Source: Polynucleobacter sp. JS-Safj-400b-B2 (GTDB lineage Bacteria; Pseudomonadota; Gammaproteobacteria; Burkholderiales; Burkholderiaceae). Taken from it: a DNA stretch of 64,000 nt. The number at the start of each line of letters is the position of its first letter. Position 1 is the first letter of the stretch. Below the pieces are notes generated by a model. That model made no database searches. It was not told where the DNA came from and saw only the letters and a program-made list of their open reading frames with translations. Location: the NCBI RefSeq assembly GCF_018881975.1, contig NZ_JACVPJ010000003.1:186001-250000 (forward strand), written 5' to 3'. Positions 28,055 to 37,794 of this stretch are shown here, one piece after another. The position numbers were made by a program, and so were the translations under genes.

Positions 28055-29242
28055 ATGGATATTACCTTGACCAGCCTTGAAACGGAGCATAGTGCGCTTC
28101 TAAAGGCCAAAATAGCCTCTCAAATCGCCTCAAAGGGCGGCTGGCTGGCTTTCTCTCGCTATATGGAAATGGCTTTATATGAGCCGGGAATGGGCTATTA
28201 CAGCGCTGGTGCTCACAAACTCGGGGCTGGCGGCGACTTTACTACTGCCCCAGAATTAAGCCCCCTCTTTGGCGCAGCTATTTGCTCAACCCTCCTACCG
28301 GTACTTGAGGGGCTCAAGGAAAAAGGTCTTCCCACTCAAATCCTGGAGTTTGGTGCTGGGACGGGCAAGCTCGCCACTTCAATACTCACTCGTCTTAATG
28401 ATCTCGGCTTTCATTTGGATCGCTACGACATTATCGAAATTTCACCTGACTTAGCCCAAAGGCAGCTAGAAAGAATTGGAAGCTGCGTTGAGCCGCTCAA
28501 TCTTAAGACGCAATTCAACTGGTTAACGGGATTGCCTGAAAATTTTAAAGGCATCATTCTTGCCAATGAAGTGATTGATGCTATTCCTTGTGATGCCATC
28601 ATTTATCAAAATGGATTTTGGTATTGGTACGGCGTTGCATTTGAGAATGAAAAGCTGACCTGGAAAGTAGGTTCTCCAGTCGAACAACAATTGCTTCCTG
28701 AAAGCCTTCTCAGCGGCAACTTCTCTGAAGGTTATGTCACCGAACTACACGTGCCAGCAAATGCATGGATGCTACAGGTTGCAAAACATTTAGATGCTGG
28801 CCTATTCCTCACGTTTGACTATGGCTTTCCAGAAAGTGAGTATTACCACCCGCAAAGACTTGAAGGCACCTTAATGGCCCATCATCGCCACCATGCAATT
28901 CAAGATCCATTTTATCTACCCGGTCTTTGCGACTTAACAACTCATGTTGAGTGGTCTCAAATTGCTCGTAGCGCGCTGGCTGAAAATGTAGATGATGTAT
29001 ACCTTACAAACCAGGCTGCGTATCTATTGGATGCGGGCATTGGTGACATTGCTTTAGAAATTGGCGATCCAAGTGATCCAGAAACTTTTCTACCGATTTC
29101 TAACTCTTTGCAAAAGTTATTGTCTGAGGCTGAGATGGGCGAACTCTTTAAAGCTTTTGCATTTTCAAAGAAATTAGAAAGTCTACTGCCGGGATATGTA
29201 CTCGAAGATCTGCCGGGCCTACGCGGCAGAAATAGACTGTAG
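28055..29242 (+). CDS. Class I SAM-dependent methyltransferase, MidA/NDUFAF7 family (COG1565)
   Basis: A 395-aa methyltransferase of the DUF185/MidA family, whose mitochondrial member methylates an Arg of complex I subunit NDUFS2. Family blocks are GGWLAFSRYMEMALYEPGMGYY (about 29-50), FTTAPELSPLFGAAI, the SAM loop ILEFGAGTGKLATSIL (about 107-122), ANEVIDAIPCDAI and the LFLTFDYGFPESEYYHPQR block. It is divergent from the SDR-folB operon with only 25 bp between, so the promoters must overlap the neighbouring coding region. The bacterial substrate is not proven. Confidence 0.9.
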   Translation: MDITLTSLETEHSALLKAKIASQIASKGGWLAFSRYMEMALYEPGMGYYSAGAHKLGAGGDFTTAPELSPLFGAAICSTLLPVLEGLKEKGLPTQILEFGAGTGKLATSILTRLNDLGFHLDRYDIIEISPDLAQRQLERIGSCVEPLNLKTQFNWLTGLPENFKGIILANEVIDAIPCDAIIYQNGFWYWYGVAFENEKLTWKVGSPVEQQLLPESLLSGNFSEGYVTELHVPANAWMLQVAKHLDAGLFLTFDYGFPESEYYHPQRLEGTLMAHHRHHAIQDPFYLPGLCDLTTHVEWSQIARSALAENVDDVYLTNQAAYLLDAGIGDIALEIGDPSDPETFLPISNSLQKLLSEAEMGELFKAFAFSKKLESLLPGYVLEDLPGLRGRNRL

Positions 29243-29251
29243 ACGCTTGTT

Positions 29252-30382
29252 TTAAGAAGCTAGAGCCCTAGTAATTGCAGACAACCTAGCAGACTCAAAT
29301 GCATTGCCAATCCGCTCGCCGTTGGATCGATCTTCTGCAGATACGCCAGCAATAATTTCGGCTGTATTGATGGCTTGAGTACTGCGCATTGCATTAATCA
29401 AAGGGGAAACAGGCATTCCCAATTTATCCGCAAGATTCAAAAGTGCTTGTACTCGATCTGGCTTGCGCCAAACATCTGCACGGTTGAACCAATTCAGAAC
29501 ATCAACCGCTTGATAACTAGCATTGAGATACTTGTTTGCCAAGATCCTAAGATCGCTAAATATTTCACTAAAATCTCGCACATCAATTGGCATGCGTACA
29601 CATTCAGCCCATGAACGAATTTCATTTTCAGGTAAATGCATCAAGGTAATTGCGCAGCGCTCTTCAATACTATTTCCAACTAAGGAAAAATACGTGATGA
29701 GCTCTTCACGGAACGACTCTTCAGACAGTTGGGCAGTCAATAAAGGCGCCAATATCGTTCTGGCTGCGTCAGCATCCAATAAGACTTGAAATAAGCGCAT
29801 CGGCTTAGCAGCAACTAAGCCCCTAGCTAATTCCTGCCAAATGCGTTCTGCCGATAGGGCATTTAATTCGCCTGATTGAGCAATTGCCTTTAAAGCGTTG
29901 AGCGTTTCAGGAGCAACAATAAATTCAGGGAAGCGCGCTGCAAAGCGAGCGATTCGCAGTAAGCGCAACGGGTCTTCAGCAAATGCATCTGAGACATGAC
30001 GAAATATTTTTCCAGCCAGATCTTCTTGACCGTTATAGGGATCGATAATGGGGCCAAATTGCTTGCCATCAGCGCCCACCTCTTGCGCCATCGCATTGAT
30101 TGTTAAATCACGGCGCTCTAAGTCTTGCTCTAGGGTGACGGAAGGGTCGGCATAAAAATGAAAGCCTTTATAGCCCTGACCAGTCTTACGTTCGGTACGT
30201 GCAAGCGCATATTCCGCCTGCGTCTCTGGATGCAAAAATACTGGAAAATCTTTACCAACAGGCCGAAAGCCTTTAGCAACCATCTCTTCTACGCTAGAAC
30301 CCACCACAACATAATCAATATCGTGTACAGGTAGACCCATGAGGGTATCCCTGATGGCTCCACCTACTGCGTAGATTTTCAT
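29252..30382 (-). CDS. cca: CCA tRNA nucleotidyltransferase, form without HD domain
   Basis: Adds or repairs the 3' CCA of tRNAs. It has 376 aa: the class II nucleotidyltransferase signature [25 protein letters not shown] with the catalytic Asp pair, the [10 protein letters not shown] motif, and the [16 protein letters not shown] nucleotide-specificity region. Multifunctional CCA enzymes carry a C-terminal HD phosphohydrolase domain. Here the C-terminal third (about 210-376) has no recognisable His-Asp motif, so phosphatase activity is probably lacking. Its start shares one base with the next upstream gene's stop region. Confidence 0.95.
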   Translation of the reverse strand: MKIYAVGGAIRDTLMGLPVHDIDYVVVGSSVEEMVAKGFRPVGKDFPVFLHPETQAEYALARTERKTGQGYKGFHFYADPSVTLEQDLERRDLTINAMAQEVGADGKQFGPIIDPYNGQEDLAGKIFRHVSDAFAEDPLRLLRIARFAARFPEFIVAPETLNALKAIAQSGELNALSAERIWQELARGLVAAKPMRLFQVLLDADAARTILAPLLTAQLSEESFREELITYFSLVGNSIEERCAITLMHLPENEIRSWAECVRMPIDVRDFSEIFSDLRILANKYLNASYQAVDVLNWFNRADVWRKPDRVQALLNLADKLGMPVSPLINAMRSTQAINTAEIIAGVSAEDRSNGERIGNAFESARLSAITRALAS

Positions 30383-31290
30383 TACTGCATACCCTCGAGA
30401 CTTCGACGACTCATTTTAAATACTTCGGTCAACGCGTCGATCCTATTTGCAGGCAAAGTATTTGGCAACTGCATAGAGGCGATGTTGTCACGCGACATCA
30501 GTGTTGGGCCTGGCAAAAACTCAAATGCCAATGCTTGTAAATAACCTATAAAGGCCGGCATAGGAATAATTACGCAAGAGGTCTTAGCCTTACGTGCAGC
30601 AAATTCAACAATCTCTTTCATGGTGTAAACCGTTGGCCCAACCAAATCATATGACTGATGAATTGTCTGAGGCATCGATAAAGATTTAACAAATGCTGAC
30701 GCAACATCATCTACGCTCACTGGCTGGAACAGCGCTTGATGATTTGCTAAAGGCATTGCTGGAAATAGCTTAGTCAACTTAAAGAACAAGTTAATAAATT
30801 GATCCTGCGCACCAAAGATCACTGAAGGCCTAAAGATAGTCCAATCTAAATTACTTGCTTTCACTGCAGCCTCACCATCACCCTTACTACGCTGATACAT
30901 GGATGGGCCTTGAGAATCAGCACCTAATGCGCTCATATGTAGGTAGCGCTTTAAGCCATGCAACTGCATCGCAGTCATAATATTTTTGGGAAGCTCTACA
31001 TGCGCAGACCTAAATACTTCTCCATAAGGCTTGGCAGGCTTATCGTGCAATACCCCAACCAAATTAATCACAGCACCATTTGGCTTAATGCGTCCACACA
31101 GATTCTGTAGTTCATCAAACTCATGAATATCAGCTTCTTCTACATGCACCTTAGGCAACATGCGTAATTCACGCGCGGCAGATAAATGGCCTGTAGGAAC
31201 TAATACTGAATAACCTGCTAGCTGAAGTTGCGCGGCAATCACTCGCCCCACAAATCCATTGCCACCGATCAGAAGAATGTCATATTTCAT
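30382..31290 (-). CDS. NDUFA9-like NAD(P)-binding protein (atypical SDR)
   Basis: A 302-aa atypical short-chain dehydrogenase: [18 protein letters not shown] at about residues 5-22 (GxxGxxG), [26 protein letters not shown] with the Tyr-x-x-x-Lys-like YQRSK, and [10 protein letters not shown]. It resembles the complex I NDUFA9 subunit family that is widespread in beta-proteobacteria as a stand-alone protein. Function in bacteria is unknown; it may bind quinone or NADPH. It lies between slt and cca on the same strand, 36 bp after slt. Confidence 0.87.
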   Translation of the reverse strand: MKYDILLIGGNGFVGRVIAAQLQLAGYSVLVPTGHLSAARELRMLPKVHVEEADIHEFDELQNLCGRIKPNGAVINLVGVLHDKPAKPYGEVFRSAHVELPKNIMTAMQLHGLKRYLHMSALGADSQGPSMYQRSKGDGEAAVKASNLDWTIFRPSVIFGAQDQFINLFFKLTKLFPAMPLANHQALFQPVSVDDVASAFVKSLSMPQTIHQSYDLVGPTVYTMKEIVEFAARKAKTSCVIIPMPAFIGYLQALAFEFLPGPTLMSRDNIASMQLPNTLPANRIDALTEVFKMSRRSLEGMQ

Positions 31291-31326
31291 GGAAAGCTTT
31301 CTTTGCTTTGTGTAGCGATAAATGGT

Positions 31327-33285
31327 TTAAGGAAGCTCAGATTGAGTTGCAGCCTTTGGTGTAATAACACCCAAGCGCTGTTTTAAGGATTGCGTCTGGC
31401 CATTCATCACCGATGAATAGTAAGTCGCATTAGAGAGCACATTCTTCACATAGACACGTGTCTCAGTAAAGGGAATGGTTTCAGCAAAGATAGCACCCTC
31501 AGTAGGCCCGGATAATTTTTCACGCCAAGCCTTTGAACGAGAGGGTCCTGCGTTATAGGCCGCAGAAGCCAATACCCAAGAACCATCCAAATCAACGAGG
31601 ACCATATTTAAATAATTACTACCCAATGTCAGGTTCGTGCTGGTATCGCTTAATTTGTCATTGGTGTAATTTGTCATACCAATTTTCTTAGCCACATACT
31701 TTGCTGTATTCGGCATCACCTGCATTAATCCAGATGCGCCCACAGACGATGCTGCATTCATGATGAAGCGTGACTCTTGACGGATCAAGCCATATGCCCA
31801 AGCAAGATTTAAATCAATCTGTCTTGCAATCGGAGACAACTCTTCTTTGTAAGGGGTTGGGTAGCGCAAGCTAAAGTCATGTTCTTGCTTAGTACGATCA
31901 GCAGTATTAACAACGCGGTCATATAAATTGATTCGCTTTGCATACTCCGCAGCAGCCAACAATTGCTTGTCAGTCATGTTGCGTAATTCCCAGTTCCATT
32001 CACGATTACCTTCAAAGCGAAGATTCATGGCATACAAGCGCTCACCACGAATAAAGCCTTTACGACTTGCCATCGCATCAATCTCCTGCTCAGTCACCTT
32101 AGTTTTTACAGGCGCATTATTTGACTTGCCCAACTCTTCACGGGCAAGCTGACCATAAAAGTTATATTGATCCGCAATCATTTCAAAGCTGTCTTTAGCT
32201 TTTACATCTTGACCTTCAGCCTTTAAAGCGCGGCCATACCAATAAGTCCAAGCAGGATCTTTACTGCGCACTGCTGGATTCATGCCATCAATCGCATTTT
32301 TAACTAGGGTCCAATCTTTTGCACGCAAGCCTGCGCGCACCTTCCACTCTTGCGACTCGACCGAAAGAAGTTCGTTGTAGCCCAGCTCTTGCTGCAAACG
32401 ATATGCGTCATCTGCGTTAGGATCTAATTTCTTGGCTAAAAATTGTCCGATCACACCCCATGCAACAGCTTGATTCTCTTTGCTGTAGCGAGGTGCATTT
32501 TGAGAAAAGTCACGATACGCCTTGGATGGATCGGCCTTTGCCGCTTTCACAATATCCCCAATTGGATCTTCGCCACCAAGGCGGCGCGCCATAGTGTCAT
32601 AGCCCTTCTCACTTGCTGCACGACCAAGGGCCTTAGCCTCACTCGGAGACATACCGCCAGCGGCAACTAAAGACGGGACCAACTCTTGGCATGCTTGCCC
32701 AAAGTAACTTGGGTCTAATAAGAGCGCGCGCGCATCGATAGTTAATTTAGTAGGATTCTCGCCTTGAGATAATTTAGATAACAAGGAATAGCACTTCACT
32801 TGCGTATCGTCATCCAATACAAACTTGGCATACTCAGCATCAAAACGTGCCCAGTCTTTGCGCTTACCCAAAACTAAGAGCCAATCATTGCGCATACGAT
32901 CAGCCAATGCGGTACCTTGGTATTGATTTAAGAATGCAACTACTTGAGAATCTGCGCCATAGTCATTACGTGCACCACCAGCACTATCGAATAATTGAGG
33001 CTTGATGCGGAAGTAGGCTACATAGTCATCAAACGGGTAATTGGCTAAATTGGATGAAATTTGCTGGGTACGAAATACATCATTCTTCTTGGCAGCTTCA
33101 CGTAAATCAATAAACATTCGATCGGTATCGGTAATTTCAGCTGGCGCAACCTTGCTCTCATAGGACTTAGGGAGACTTGGCTTTTTCGGCTTTTCTGCAA
33201 AAGAATTTGACATGCCTAGGGCTAAGCCCAAAACAAGGATTTTGGCCAATTGCAGGTATTTGCTGTTCGCTATTACAGACTTCAT
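31327..33285 (-). CDS. slt: Soluble lytic murein transglycosylase
   Basis: Cleaves peptidoglycan glycan strands with formation of 1,6-anhydro-muropeptides in the periplasm. It has 652 aa with a signal peptide at about 1-30 (cleavage near SNSFA-E), a long superhelical U/L-type domain (about 60-470), and a C-terminal lysozyme-like domain with GLIRQESRF (catalytic Glu), SSVGASGLMQVMPNTAKYVA and LTLGSNYLN..VLASAAYNAGPSRSKAW. Products can be imported by the AmpG-like permease encoded at 42145. Confidence 0.94.
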   Translation of the reverse strand: MKSVIANSKYLQLAKILVLGLALGMSNSFAEKPKKPSLPKSYESKVAPAEITDTDRMFIDLREAAKKNDVFRTQQISSNLANYPFDDYVAYFRIKPQLFDSAGGARNDYGADSQVVAFLNQYQGTALADRMRNDWLLVLGKRKDWARFDAEYAKFVLDDDTQVKCYSLLSKLSQGENPTKLTIDARALLLDPSYFGQACQELVPSLVAAGGMSPSEAKALGRAASEKGYDTMARRLGGEDPIGDIVKAAKADPSKAYRDFSQNAPRYSKENQAVAWGVIGQFLAKKLDPNADDAYRLQQELGYNELLSVESQEWKVRAGLRAKDWTLVKNAIDGMNPAVRSKDPAWTYWYGRALKAEGQDVKAKDSFEMIADQYNFYGQLAREELGKSNNAPVKTKVTEQEIDAMASRKGFIRGERLYAMNLRFEGNREWNWELRNMTDKQLLAAAEYAKRINLYDRVVNTADRTKQEHDFSLRYPTPYKEELSPIARQIDLNLAWAYGLIRQESRFIMNAASSVGASGLMQVMPNTAKYVAKKIGMTNYTNDKLSDTSTNLTLGSNYLNMVLVDLDGSWVLASAAYNAGPSRSKAWREKLSGPTEGAIFAETIPFTETRVYVKNVLSNATYYSSVMNGQTQSLKQRLGVITPKAATQSELP

Positions 33286-33313
33286 TATTACGATCTAACC
33301 CTATTTTTATTTA

Positions 33314-33329
33314 CAAGGCTCAGGCCTTG
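33314..33329. promoter_or_regulatory. Short perfect hairpin in the slt / cyclo-ligase divergent gap
   Basis: CAAGGC (33314-33319) and GCCTTG (33324-33329) around a TCAG loop, centred between the two divergent start codons. It may be an operator or leader hairpin. No consensus for a named regulator is recognised. The gap is far too short for 6S RNA, which often lies near this gene in other proteobacteria. Confidence 0.3.
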
Positions 33330-33368
33330 CAGTAGTTGATTACTATATCCTTTAATTTTCGCCTGATA

Positions 33369-33995
33369 ATGGTCGATATGCACGGTAATTCAGCAAAAAC
33401 TCTTCGCCAAGATTTATTAAAACAACGCAAGGAATTTGCTTCTGGGAATGCTTATGCCGCTGCGGAAGCAGGGTTGATTGCAGGCCTTAGTCATTTTTTA
33501 GCAAATGAAGGCAAATCTATACGCTCAATCGCACTTTATTGGCCGATTCAGAACGAAATAGATTTACGTCCGACCTTATTAAACTGGAAGAAGAATTCTG
33601 CTCAAAATCGATTGGCGCTGCCCTATGCACGCCCTGATAAACACCTTGATTTTTTTGAGTGGCAAGAAGGAGATGTCTTAATTCCAAGCGCACATGGTGT
33701 TCCCGAGCCTAGCCCGGAAAACACTGCTAGATCTCAATTGATTCCTGACTGCATTCTTATTCCCTGCGTAGGTTGGTCAAGCTCCATCGCTAATGGCAAG
33801 ACACATTATTGGCGCCTAGGATATGGGGGCGGGTATTTTGACCGAACTCTAGCCCAATTACGAAAAGGCAACCCAAAACTCATTTGTATGGGAATTGGGT
33901 TTGATTGGCAGCAGCTAGATGATTCTCAGTGGGCAGCCCAAACTCATGATGAGTCTTTAGATTTACTTCTAACAGAGTCTGGTTTACTCCGCTAA
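33369..33995 (+). CDS. 5-formyltetrahydrofolate cyclo-ligase
   Basis: ATP-dependent conversion of 5-formyl-THF to 5,10-methenyl-THF, salvaging a folate dead-end. About 208 aa; motifs are IALYWPIQNEIDLRP with substrate contacts and the C-terminal signature RLGYGGGYFDRTLAQL (ATP/Mg loop), then ICMGIGFDWQ. The frame opens at 33336, but ATG 33369 fits family length better. No strong ribosome site is visible. It converges with metF, 9 bp away, and both act on folate one-carbon pools. Confidence 0.92.
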   Translation: MVDMHGNSAKTLRQDLLKQRKEFASGNAYAAAEAGLIAGLSHFLANEGKSIRSIALYWPIQNEIDLRPTLLNWKKNSAQNRLALPYARPDKHLDFFEWQEGDVLIPSAHGVPEPSPENTARSQLIPDCILIPCVGWSSSIANGKTHYWRLGYGGGYFDRTLAQLRKGNPKLICMGIGFDWQQLDDSQWAAQTHDESLDLLLTESGLLR

Positions 33996-34017
33996 ATCGA
34001 TGCTTTAGCTTTTCTTT
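33991..34017 (+). terminator. Weak intrinsic terminator after the cyclo-ligase gene
   Basis: GCTAAA (33991-33996), a 7-base loop and TTTAGC (34004-34009), followed by TTTTCTTT. The stem contains the cyclo-ligase stop codon and reaches the convergent metF stop at 34005. Short stem, modest T-run. Confidence 0.45.
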
Positions 34018-34841
34018 GTTAAGCCTAAGTTATCTGCAATTGCTAGAACTGCATCAGCCTGATTCAGGGAATAGAAATGAATTCCTGGAGCGCCAACAGC
34101 TAGAAGTTGGTCACACAAATCCGTAACAACCTCTTCGCCAAATGCACGGATAGAAGCAATGTCGTCGCCATAAGACTGGAGACGCAAACGAATCCAACGT
34201 GGAATCTCTGCACCACATGCATCAGAAAATCTCAATAACTGACTACTGTTTGTGATCGGCATAATGCCAGCAATGATCGGCTGTGTAACACCTAAGTCAT
34301 ATGCCTCATCTACAAAGCGAAAGTAAGCATCGCTATTGTAAAAATATTGAGTAACAGCAGAGTTTGCACCCGCCTTCATTTTTTGCACAAAGAAATCGAC
34401 ATCACTAGCAGGCGACTTTGCCTGCGGATGCGTTTCTGGATAAGCGGCTACATCGATATGAAACCAGTCACCTGTTTCTGCACGAATAAATTCAACTAAT
34501 TCATTGGCATGATGAAACTCGCCATACTGACCCATGCCAGATGGCAGGTCACCGCGCAAAGCCACAATACGCTTCACGCCCAAAGCTTGATATTGCTTTA
34601 GCATCTCACGCACGCTCTCGCGTGAACTACCAACACAAGATAGATGGGGAGCAACTGCCGCACCAGCAGCGTGTATGTCGCTCACCACTTTTAATGTGCC
34701 AGACTGAGTAGAGCCACCGGCACCAAAGGTCACGGAATAAAAAGCGGGTTTGAGAGTTTCAGAAAAACGCTCGCGCACAAGATGTAACTTATTCTCACCT
34801 TCAGGTGTTTTTGGAGGAAAGAATTCGACGCTTAATTCCAT
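34005..34841 (-). CDS. metF: 5,10-methylenetetrahydrofolate reductase
   Basis: A flavoprotein that makes 5-methyl-THF, the methyl donor for the MetH encoded at 8330-12141. It has 278 aa, a TIM barrel with SVEFFPPKTPEGENKL (conserved Glu), SVTFGAGGSTQ, VALRGDLPSGMGQY (FAD loop), and QYFYNSDAYFRFVDEA. It lies 37 bp after ahcY, so it is probably co-transcribed under the SAH riboswitch upstream of ahcY. That couples methyl-folate supply to SAH removal. Confidence 0.96.
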   Translation of the reverse strand: MELSVEFFPPKTPEGENKLHLVRERFSETLKPAFYSVTFGAGGSTQSGTLKVVSDIHAAGAAVAPHLSCVGSSRESVREMLKQYQALGVKRIVALRGDLPSGMGQYGEFHHANELVEFIRAETGDWFHIDVAAYPETHPQAKSPASDVDFFVQKMKAGANSAVTQYFYNSDAYFRFVDEAYDLGVTQPIIAGIMPITNSSQLLRFSDACGAEIPRWIRLRLQSYGDDIASIRAFGEEVVTDLCDQLLAVGAPGIHFYSLNQADAVLAIADNLGLTKKS

Positions 34842-34878
34842 GATTTTGGGCCTAGGTATCTATTAAACAGTGATTGGA

Positions 34879-36324
34879 TTAATAACGATAGTGGTCAGCC
34901 TTATACGGGCCTTGCTTCGTTACACCAATATAAGAAGCTTGCTGATCTGACAACACAGTTAACTCTGCATTGAGAGTCTTGAGCTGTAAACGAGCAACTT
35001 TCTCATCCAAATGCTTAGGCAAGGTGTAAACACCAACTGGGTATTTATCTGTGCCTACTGCATTCCACAATTCAATTTGCGCAATCACTTGGTTTGCAAA
35101 TGAAGAACTCATTACATAAGAAGGGTGTCCTGTACCACAGCCCAAGTTAACCAAACGGCCCTTAGCCAAAATAATGATGCGCTTTTCAGGTTTGCCATTG
35201 GCTGCAGGGAAAATCACATGATCAACTTGTGGTTTGATTTCTTCCCATTTGTATTTCTCAATACCAGCGACATCGATCTCATTATCAAAGTGGCCGATGT
35301 TACAAACGATGGCTTGATTCTTCATCTTCGCCATGTGGTCATGTGTAATCACATGGTAGTTACCAGTTGCAGAAACAAAGATATCGGCTTTATCAGCAGC
35401 GTAATCCATTGTTACAACACGATAGCCTTCCATTGCAGCTTGTAATGCGCAGATTGGATCAACTTCAGTTACCCAAACTTGAGCAGATAAAGCGCGCAAT
35501 GCTTGAGCTGAACCTTTACCTACATCGCCGTAGCCACAAACTACTGCAACCTTACCAGCAACCATCACGTCAGTAGCGCGCTTGATCGCATCTACTAAAG
35601 ACTCACGGCAACCGTAAAGGTTATCGAATTTACTCTTAGTAACAGAGTCGTTTACGTTAATTGCAGGGAACTTCAACTCGCCCTTGGCAAACATTTGATA
35701 CAAGCGGTGAACGCCAGTAGTAGTTTCTTCTGTAACGCCTTTAACTTTTTCTAAACGTGTTGAATACCAAGTTGGGTCTTGCGCCAATTTTTTCTTAATG
35801 GCTGAAAACAAAATGGTTTCTTCTTCGCTAGTTGGGTTACTCAAGCAAGCTTGATCCTTTTCAGCGCGTGCACCAAGGTGCAATAACAAAGTAGCATCGC
35901 CGCCGTCATCCAAAATCATATTGGTATAGCCGCCATCTGCCCATTCAAAAATACGATGGGTGAAGTCCCAGTATTGCTCAAGCGTTTCACCCTTGATTGC
36001 AAACACTGGTGTGCCGTTAGCAGCAATTGCTGCAGCAGCATGGTCTTGTGTAGAGAAAATATTGCAAGATGCCCATTGAACTTCAGCGCCAAGCGCCTCA
36101 AGCGTCTCAATTAAGACTGCAGTTTGAATGGTCATATGCAATGAACCAGTAATGCGTGCGCCACGTAATGGCTGTTGTGCAGCAAATTCATCACGAATGG
36201 CGATTAAACCAGGCATCTCAGTTTCAGCAATGGCGATTTCTTTACGGCCAAAGTCAGCCAAAGAGATGTCAGCAATTGCGCAACGCATGGCAACAAAGTT
36301 ATTTAAATCAGAAACGGTATTCAT
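34879..36324 (-). CDS. ahcY: Adenosylhomocysteinase
   Basis: Hydrolyses S-adenosylhomocysteine to adenosine and homocysteine, relieving inhibition of methyltransferases. 481 aa from ATG 36324, which has GGAG 5 bases before it. The frame opens 20 codons earlier, but that part is the riboswitch expression region. The protein starts [20 protein letters not shown]. Motifs include [17 protein letters not shown], the NAD-binding [18 protein letters not shown], and the C-terminal [10 protein letters not shown], where Lys and Tyr reach the NAD of the neighbouring subunit. The length includes the roughly 40-residue insertion seen in many bacterial enzymes. Confidence 0.98.
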   Translation of the reverse strand: MNTVSDLNNFVAMRCAIADISLADFGRKEIAIAETEMPGLIAIRDEFAAQQPLRGARITGSLHMTIQTAVLIETLEALGAEVQWASCNIFSTQDHAAAAIAANGTPVFAIKGETLEQYWDFTHRIFEWADGGYTNMILDDGGDATLLLHLGARAEKDQACLSNPTSEEETILFSAIKKKLAQDPTWYSTRLEKVKGVTEETTTGVHRLYQMFAKGELKFPAINVNDSVTKSKFDNLYGCRESLVDAIKRATDVMVAGKVAVVCGYGDVGKGSAQALRALSAQVWVTEVDPICALQAAMEGYRVVTMDYAADKADIFVSATGNYHVITHDHMAKMKNQAIVCNIGHFDNEIDVAGIEKYKWEEIKPQVDHVIFPAANGKPEKRIIILAKGRLVNLGCGTGHPSYVMSSSFANQVIAQIELWNAVGTDKYPVGVYTLPKHLDEKVARLQLKTLNAELTVLSDQQASYIGVTKQGPYKADHYRY

Positions 36325-36364
36325 TAATGCTCCAGCTAAATACGATCCAATGCTGGAGTAGAAA

Positions 36365-36395
36365 CTCGCTAGCCATTGAATCATGGGTTAGCGAG
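36365..36395 (-). terminator. Terminator-like hairpin in the ahcY leader (riboswitch expression platform)
   Basis: On the transcribed strand CTCGCTA pairs with TAGCGAG (7 bp) with an extra CCAT/ATGG pairing inside, followed by a short T-rich stretch (TTTCT). The 5' side of the stem shares bases with the 3' strand of the riboswitch pseudoknot (36393-36397). Ligand-bound aptamer and full hairpin are therefore mutually exclusive, as expected for an ON switch. The T-run is short, so termination strength is uncertain. Confidence 0.55.
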
Positions 36396-36498
36396 CGCGG
36401 TTGCAATTAGCAAACTCCGGGGGTTTCCTTAGAGTCCACTCCCTTCAAGCCTGGGGAAGTGCTGGGTCTCAGCATTCCTTGCAACGCTCCTTGAAGGT
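36391..36498 (-). ncRNA. SAH riboswitch upstream of ahcY-metF
   Basis: A cis-acting RNA matching the S-adenosylhomocysteine riboswitch. Helix P1 is CTTCAAGG-type (36490-36497) pairing with 36442-36449. It is followed on the 5' side by the conserved GAGCGTTGCAA (36479-36489) and preceded on the 3' side by CCCCAGGC (36449-36456). The pseudoknot helix pairs GAGCGTTGCAA with TTGCAACCGCGCTC (36393-36406). The class is known upstream of ahcY and metF in beta-proteobacteria, where SAH turns expression on. Position, strand and downstream gene all fit. Confidence 0.92.
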
Positions 36499-36526
36499 AT
36501 GCCGTAATTGTAAACAATTACGGCAT
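36499..36526. terminator. Perfect 12-bp inverted repeat between metK and the SAH riboswitch
   Basis: ATGCCGTAATTG (36499-36510), loop TAAA, CAATTACGGCAT (36515-36526). It lies 40 bases after the metK stop and ends exactly where the SAH aptamer begins. There is no long T-run on either strand, so it may be a weak metK terminator, a transcript-end stabiliser or an operator. Confidence 0.45.
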
Positions 36527-36565
36527 ATTTCGCCTCAATACACCTACAAACTGCGTATTTACCGC

Positions 36566-37732
36566 TTACAGACCAGCTGCGGCACGTAATGCAGCCGCTT
36601 TGTCTGTTTGCTCCCAAGTAAATTCAGGCTCTTCACGGCCAAAATGGCCATAAGCAGCAGTCTTCTTATAAATTGGGCGCAAGAGGTTAAGCATCTTCAC
36701 AATACCTTTTGGACGCAAATCAAAGTGCTCAGAAACCAATTGAGCAATCTTCTCATCAGAAATCTTGCCAGTACCAAATGTGCTCACCATGACTGAGGTT
36801 GGCTTCGCAACACCAATTGCGTAAGAGATCTGAATCAAGCACTTGCTAGCTAAACCAGCAGCAACCACGTTCTTCGCAACATAACGTCCAGCGTATGCAG
36901 CAGAACGGTCAACCTTAGAGGGATCTTTACCAGAGAAAGCGCCGCCGCCGTGAGGGGCTGCACCACCGTAGGTGTCAACAATAATTTTGCGACCAGTTAG
37001 ACCGCAATCGCCTTGTGGGCCGCCAATAACGAAACGACCTGTTGGGTTCACTAAGAAGTTAATTGCGCCTTTAATCAAATGCTTAGGCAATACTGGTTTG
37101 ATGATTTCCTCAATGACTGCTTCACGCAATTTTTCGAGAGAGATATTTTCATCATGCTGAGTAGACAACACCACGGTATCAATAGAGTCAGGCTTGCCAT
37201 CCACATAACGCAAGGTCACTTGTGACTTCGCATCAGGGCGCAACCAATTCAAACGGCCATCACGACGCAGTTGTGATTGACGTTCAACCAAACGGTGTGA
37301 CAAGTGAATTGGCAAAGGCATGAGCTCTGCAGTTTCGTCGCAAGCGTAGCCAAACATAAGGCCTTGGTCGCCAGCGCCTTGATCTAAGCCGTCATCATGG
37401 GCTTTATCAACGCCTTGAGCAATGTCAGGACTTTGCTTGTCATAAGCAACTAAGACTGCGCAACCTTTGTAGTCGATACCGTAGTCAGTGTTGTCGTAAC
37501 CGATTTCACGCAAGGTATTGCGTGCAACTTGGATGTAATCAACGTTAGCGTTAGTAGTAATTTCACCAGCCAAAACCACTAAGCCGGTGTTACATAAAGT
37601 TTCTGCTGCAACGCGTGCAGTAGGATCTTGAGCCAAAATGGCATCAAGAATCGAATCAGAGATTTGGTCTGCGACTTTATCGGGATGACCTTCAGAAACA
37701 GATTCTGAGGTGAAGAAGTAATCATTTGCCAT
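36566..37732 (-). CDS. metK: S-adenosylmethionine synthetase
   Basis: Makes SAM from methionine and ATP. 388 aa, standard length, with [23 protein letters not shown] (methionine and ATP contacts), [12 protein letters not shown], the P-loop-like [25 protein letters not shown] and the closing region [18 protein letters not shown]. An AAAGGAA site lies 6 bases before ATG 37732. The leader carries a SAM-II-like RNA (37795-37851). The gene is followed by ahcY-metF on the same strand, separated by the inverted repeat and SAH riboswitch. Confidence 0.98.
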   Translation of the reverse strand: MANDYFFTSESVSEGHPDKVADQISDSILDAILAQDPTARVAAETLCNTGLVVLAGEITTNANVDYIQVARNTLREIGYDNTDYGIDYKGCAVLVAYDKQSPDIAQGVDKAHDDGLDQGAGDQGLMFGYACDETAELMPLPIHLSHRLVERQSQLRRDGRLNWLRPDAKSQVTLRYVDGKPDSIDTVVLSTQHDENISLEKLREAVIEEIIKPVLPKHLIKGAINFLVNPTGRFVIGGPQGDCGLTGRKIIVDTYGGAAPHGGGAFSGKDPSKVDRSAAYAGRYVAKNVVAAGLASKCLIQISYAIGVAKPTSVMVSTFGTGKISDEKIAQLVSEHFDLRPKGIVKMLNLLRPIYKKTAAYGHFGREEPEFTWEQTDKAAALRAAAGL

Positions 37733-37794
37733 TGCATATTCCTTTAATAATTAACACGATCATAGGGACAACTCGACGTGCCAGGAACTACAAC

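Noticed and set aside
29210..29229. CTGCCG/CGGCAG hairpin at the end of the MidA-family gene as a terminator
   Set aside because: It lies before the stop codon and has no T-run; probably codon-driven.
33286..33368. Possible 6S RNA gene upstream of 5-formyl-THF cyclo-ligase
   Set aside because: The gap is only about 80 bases; 6S RNA needs about 180 and no long central-bulge fold is possible.
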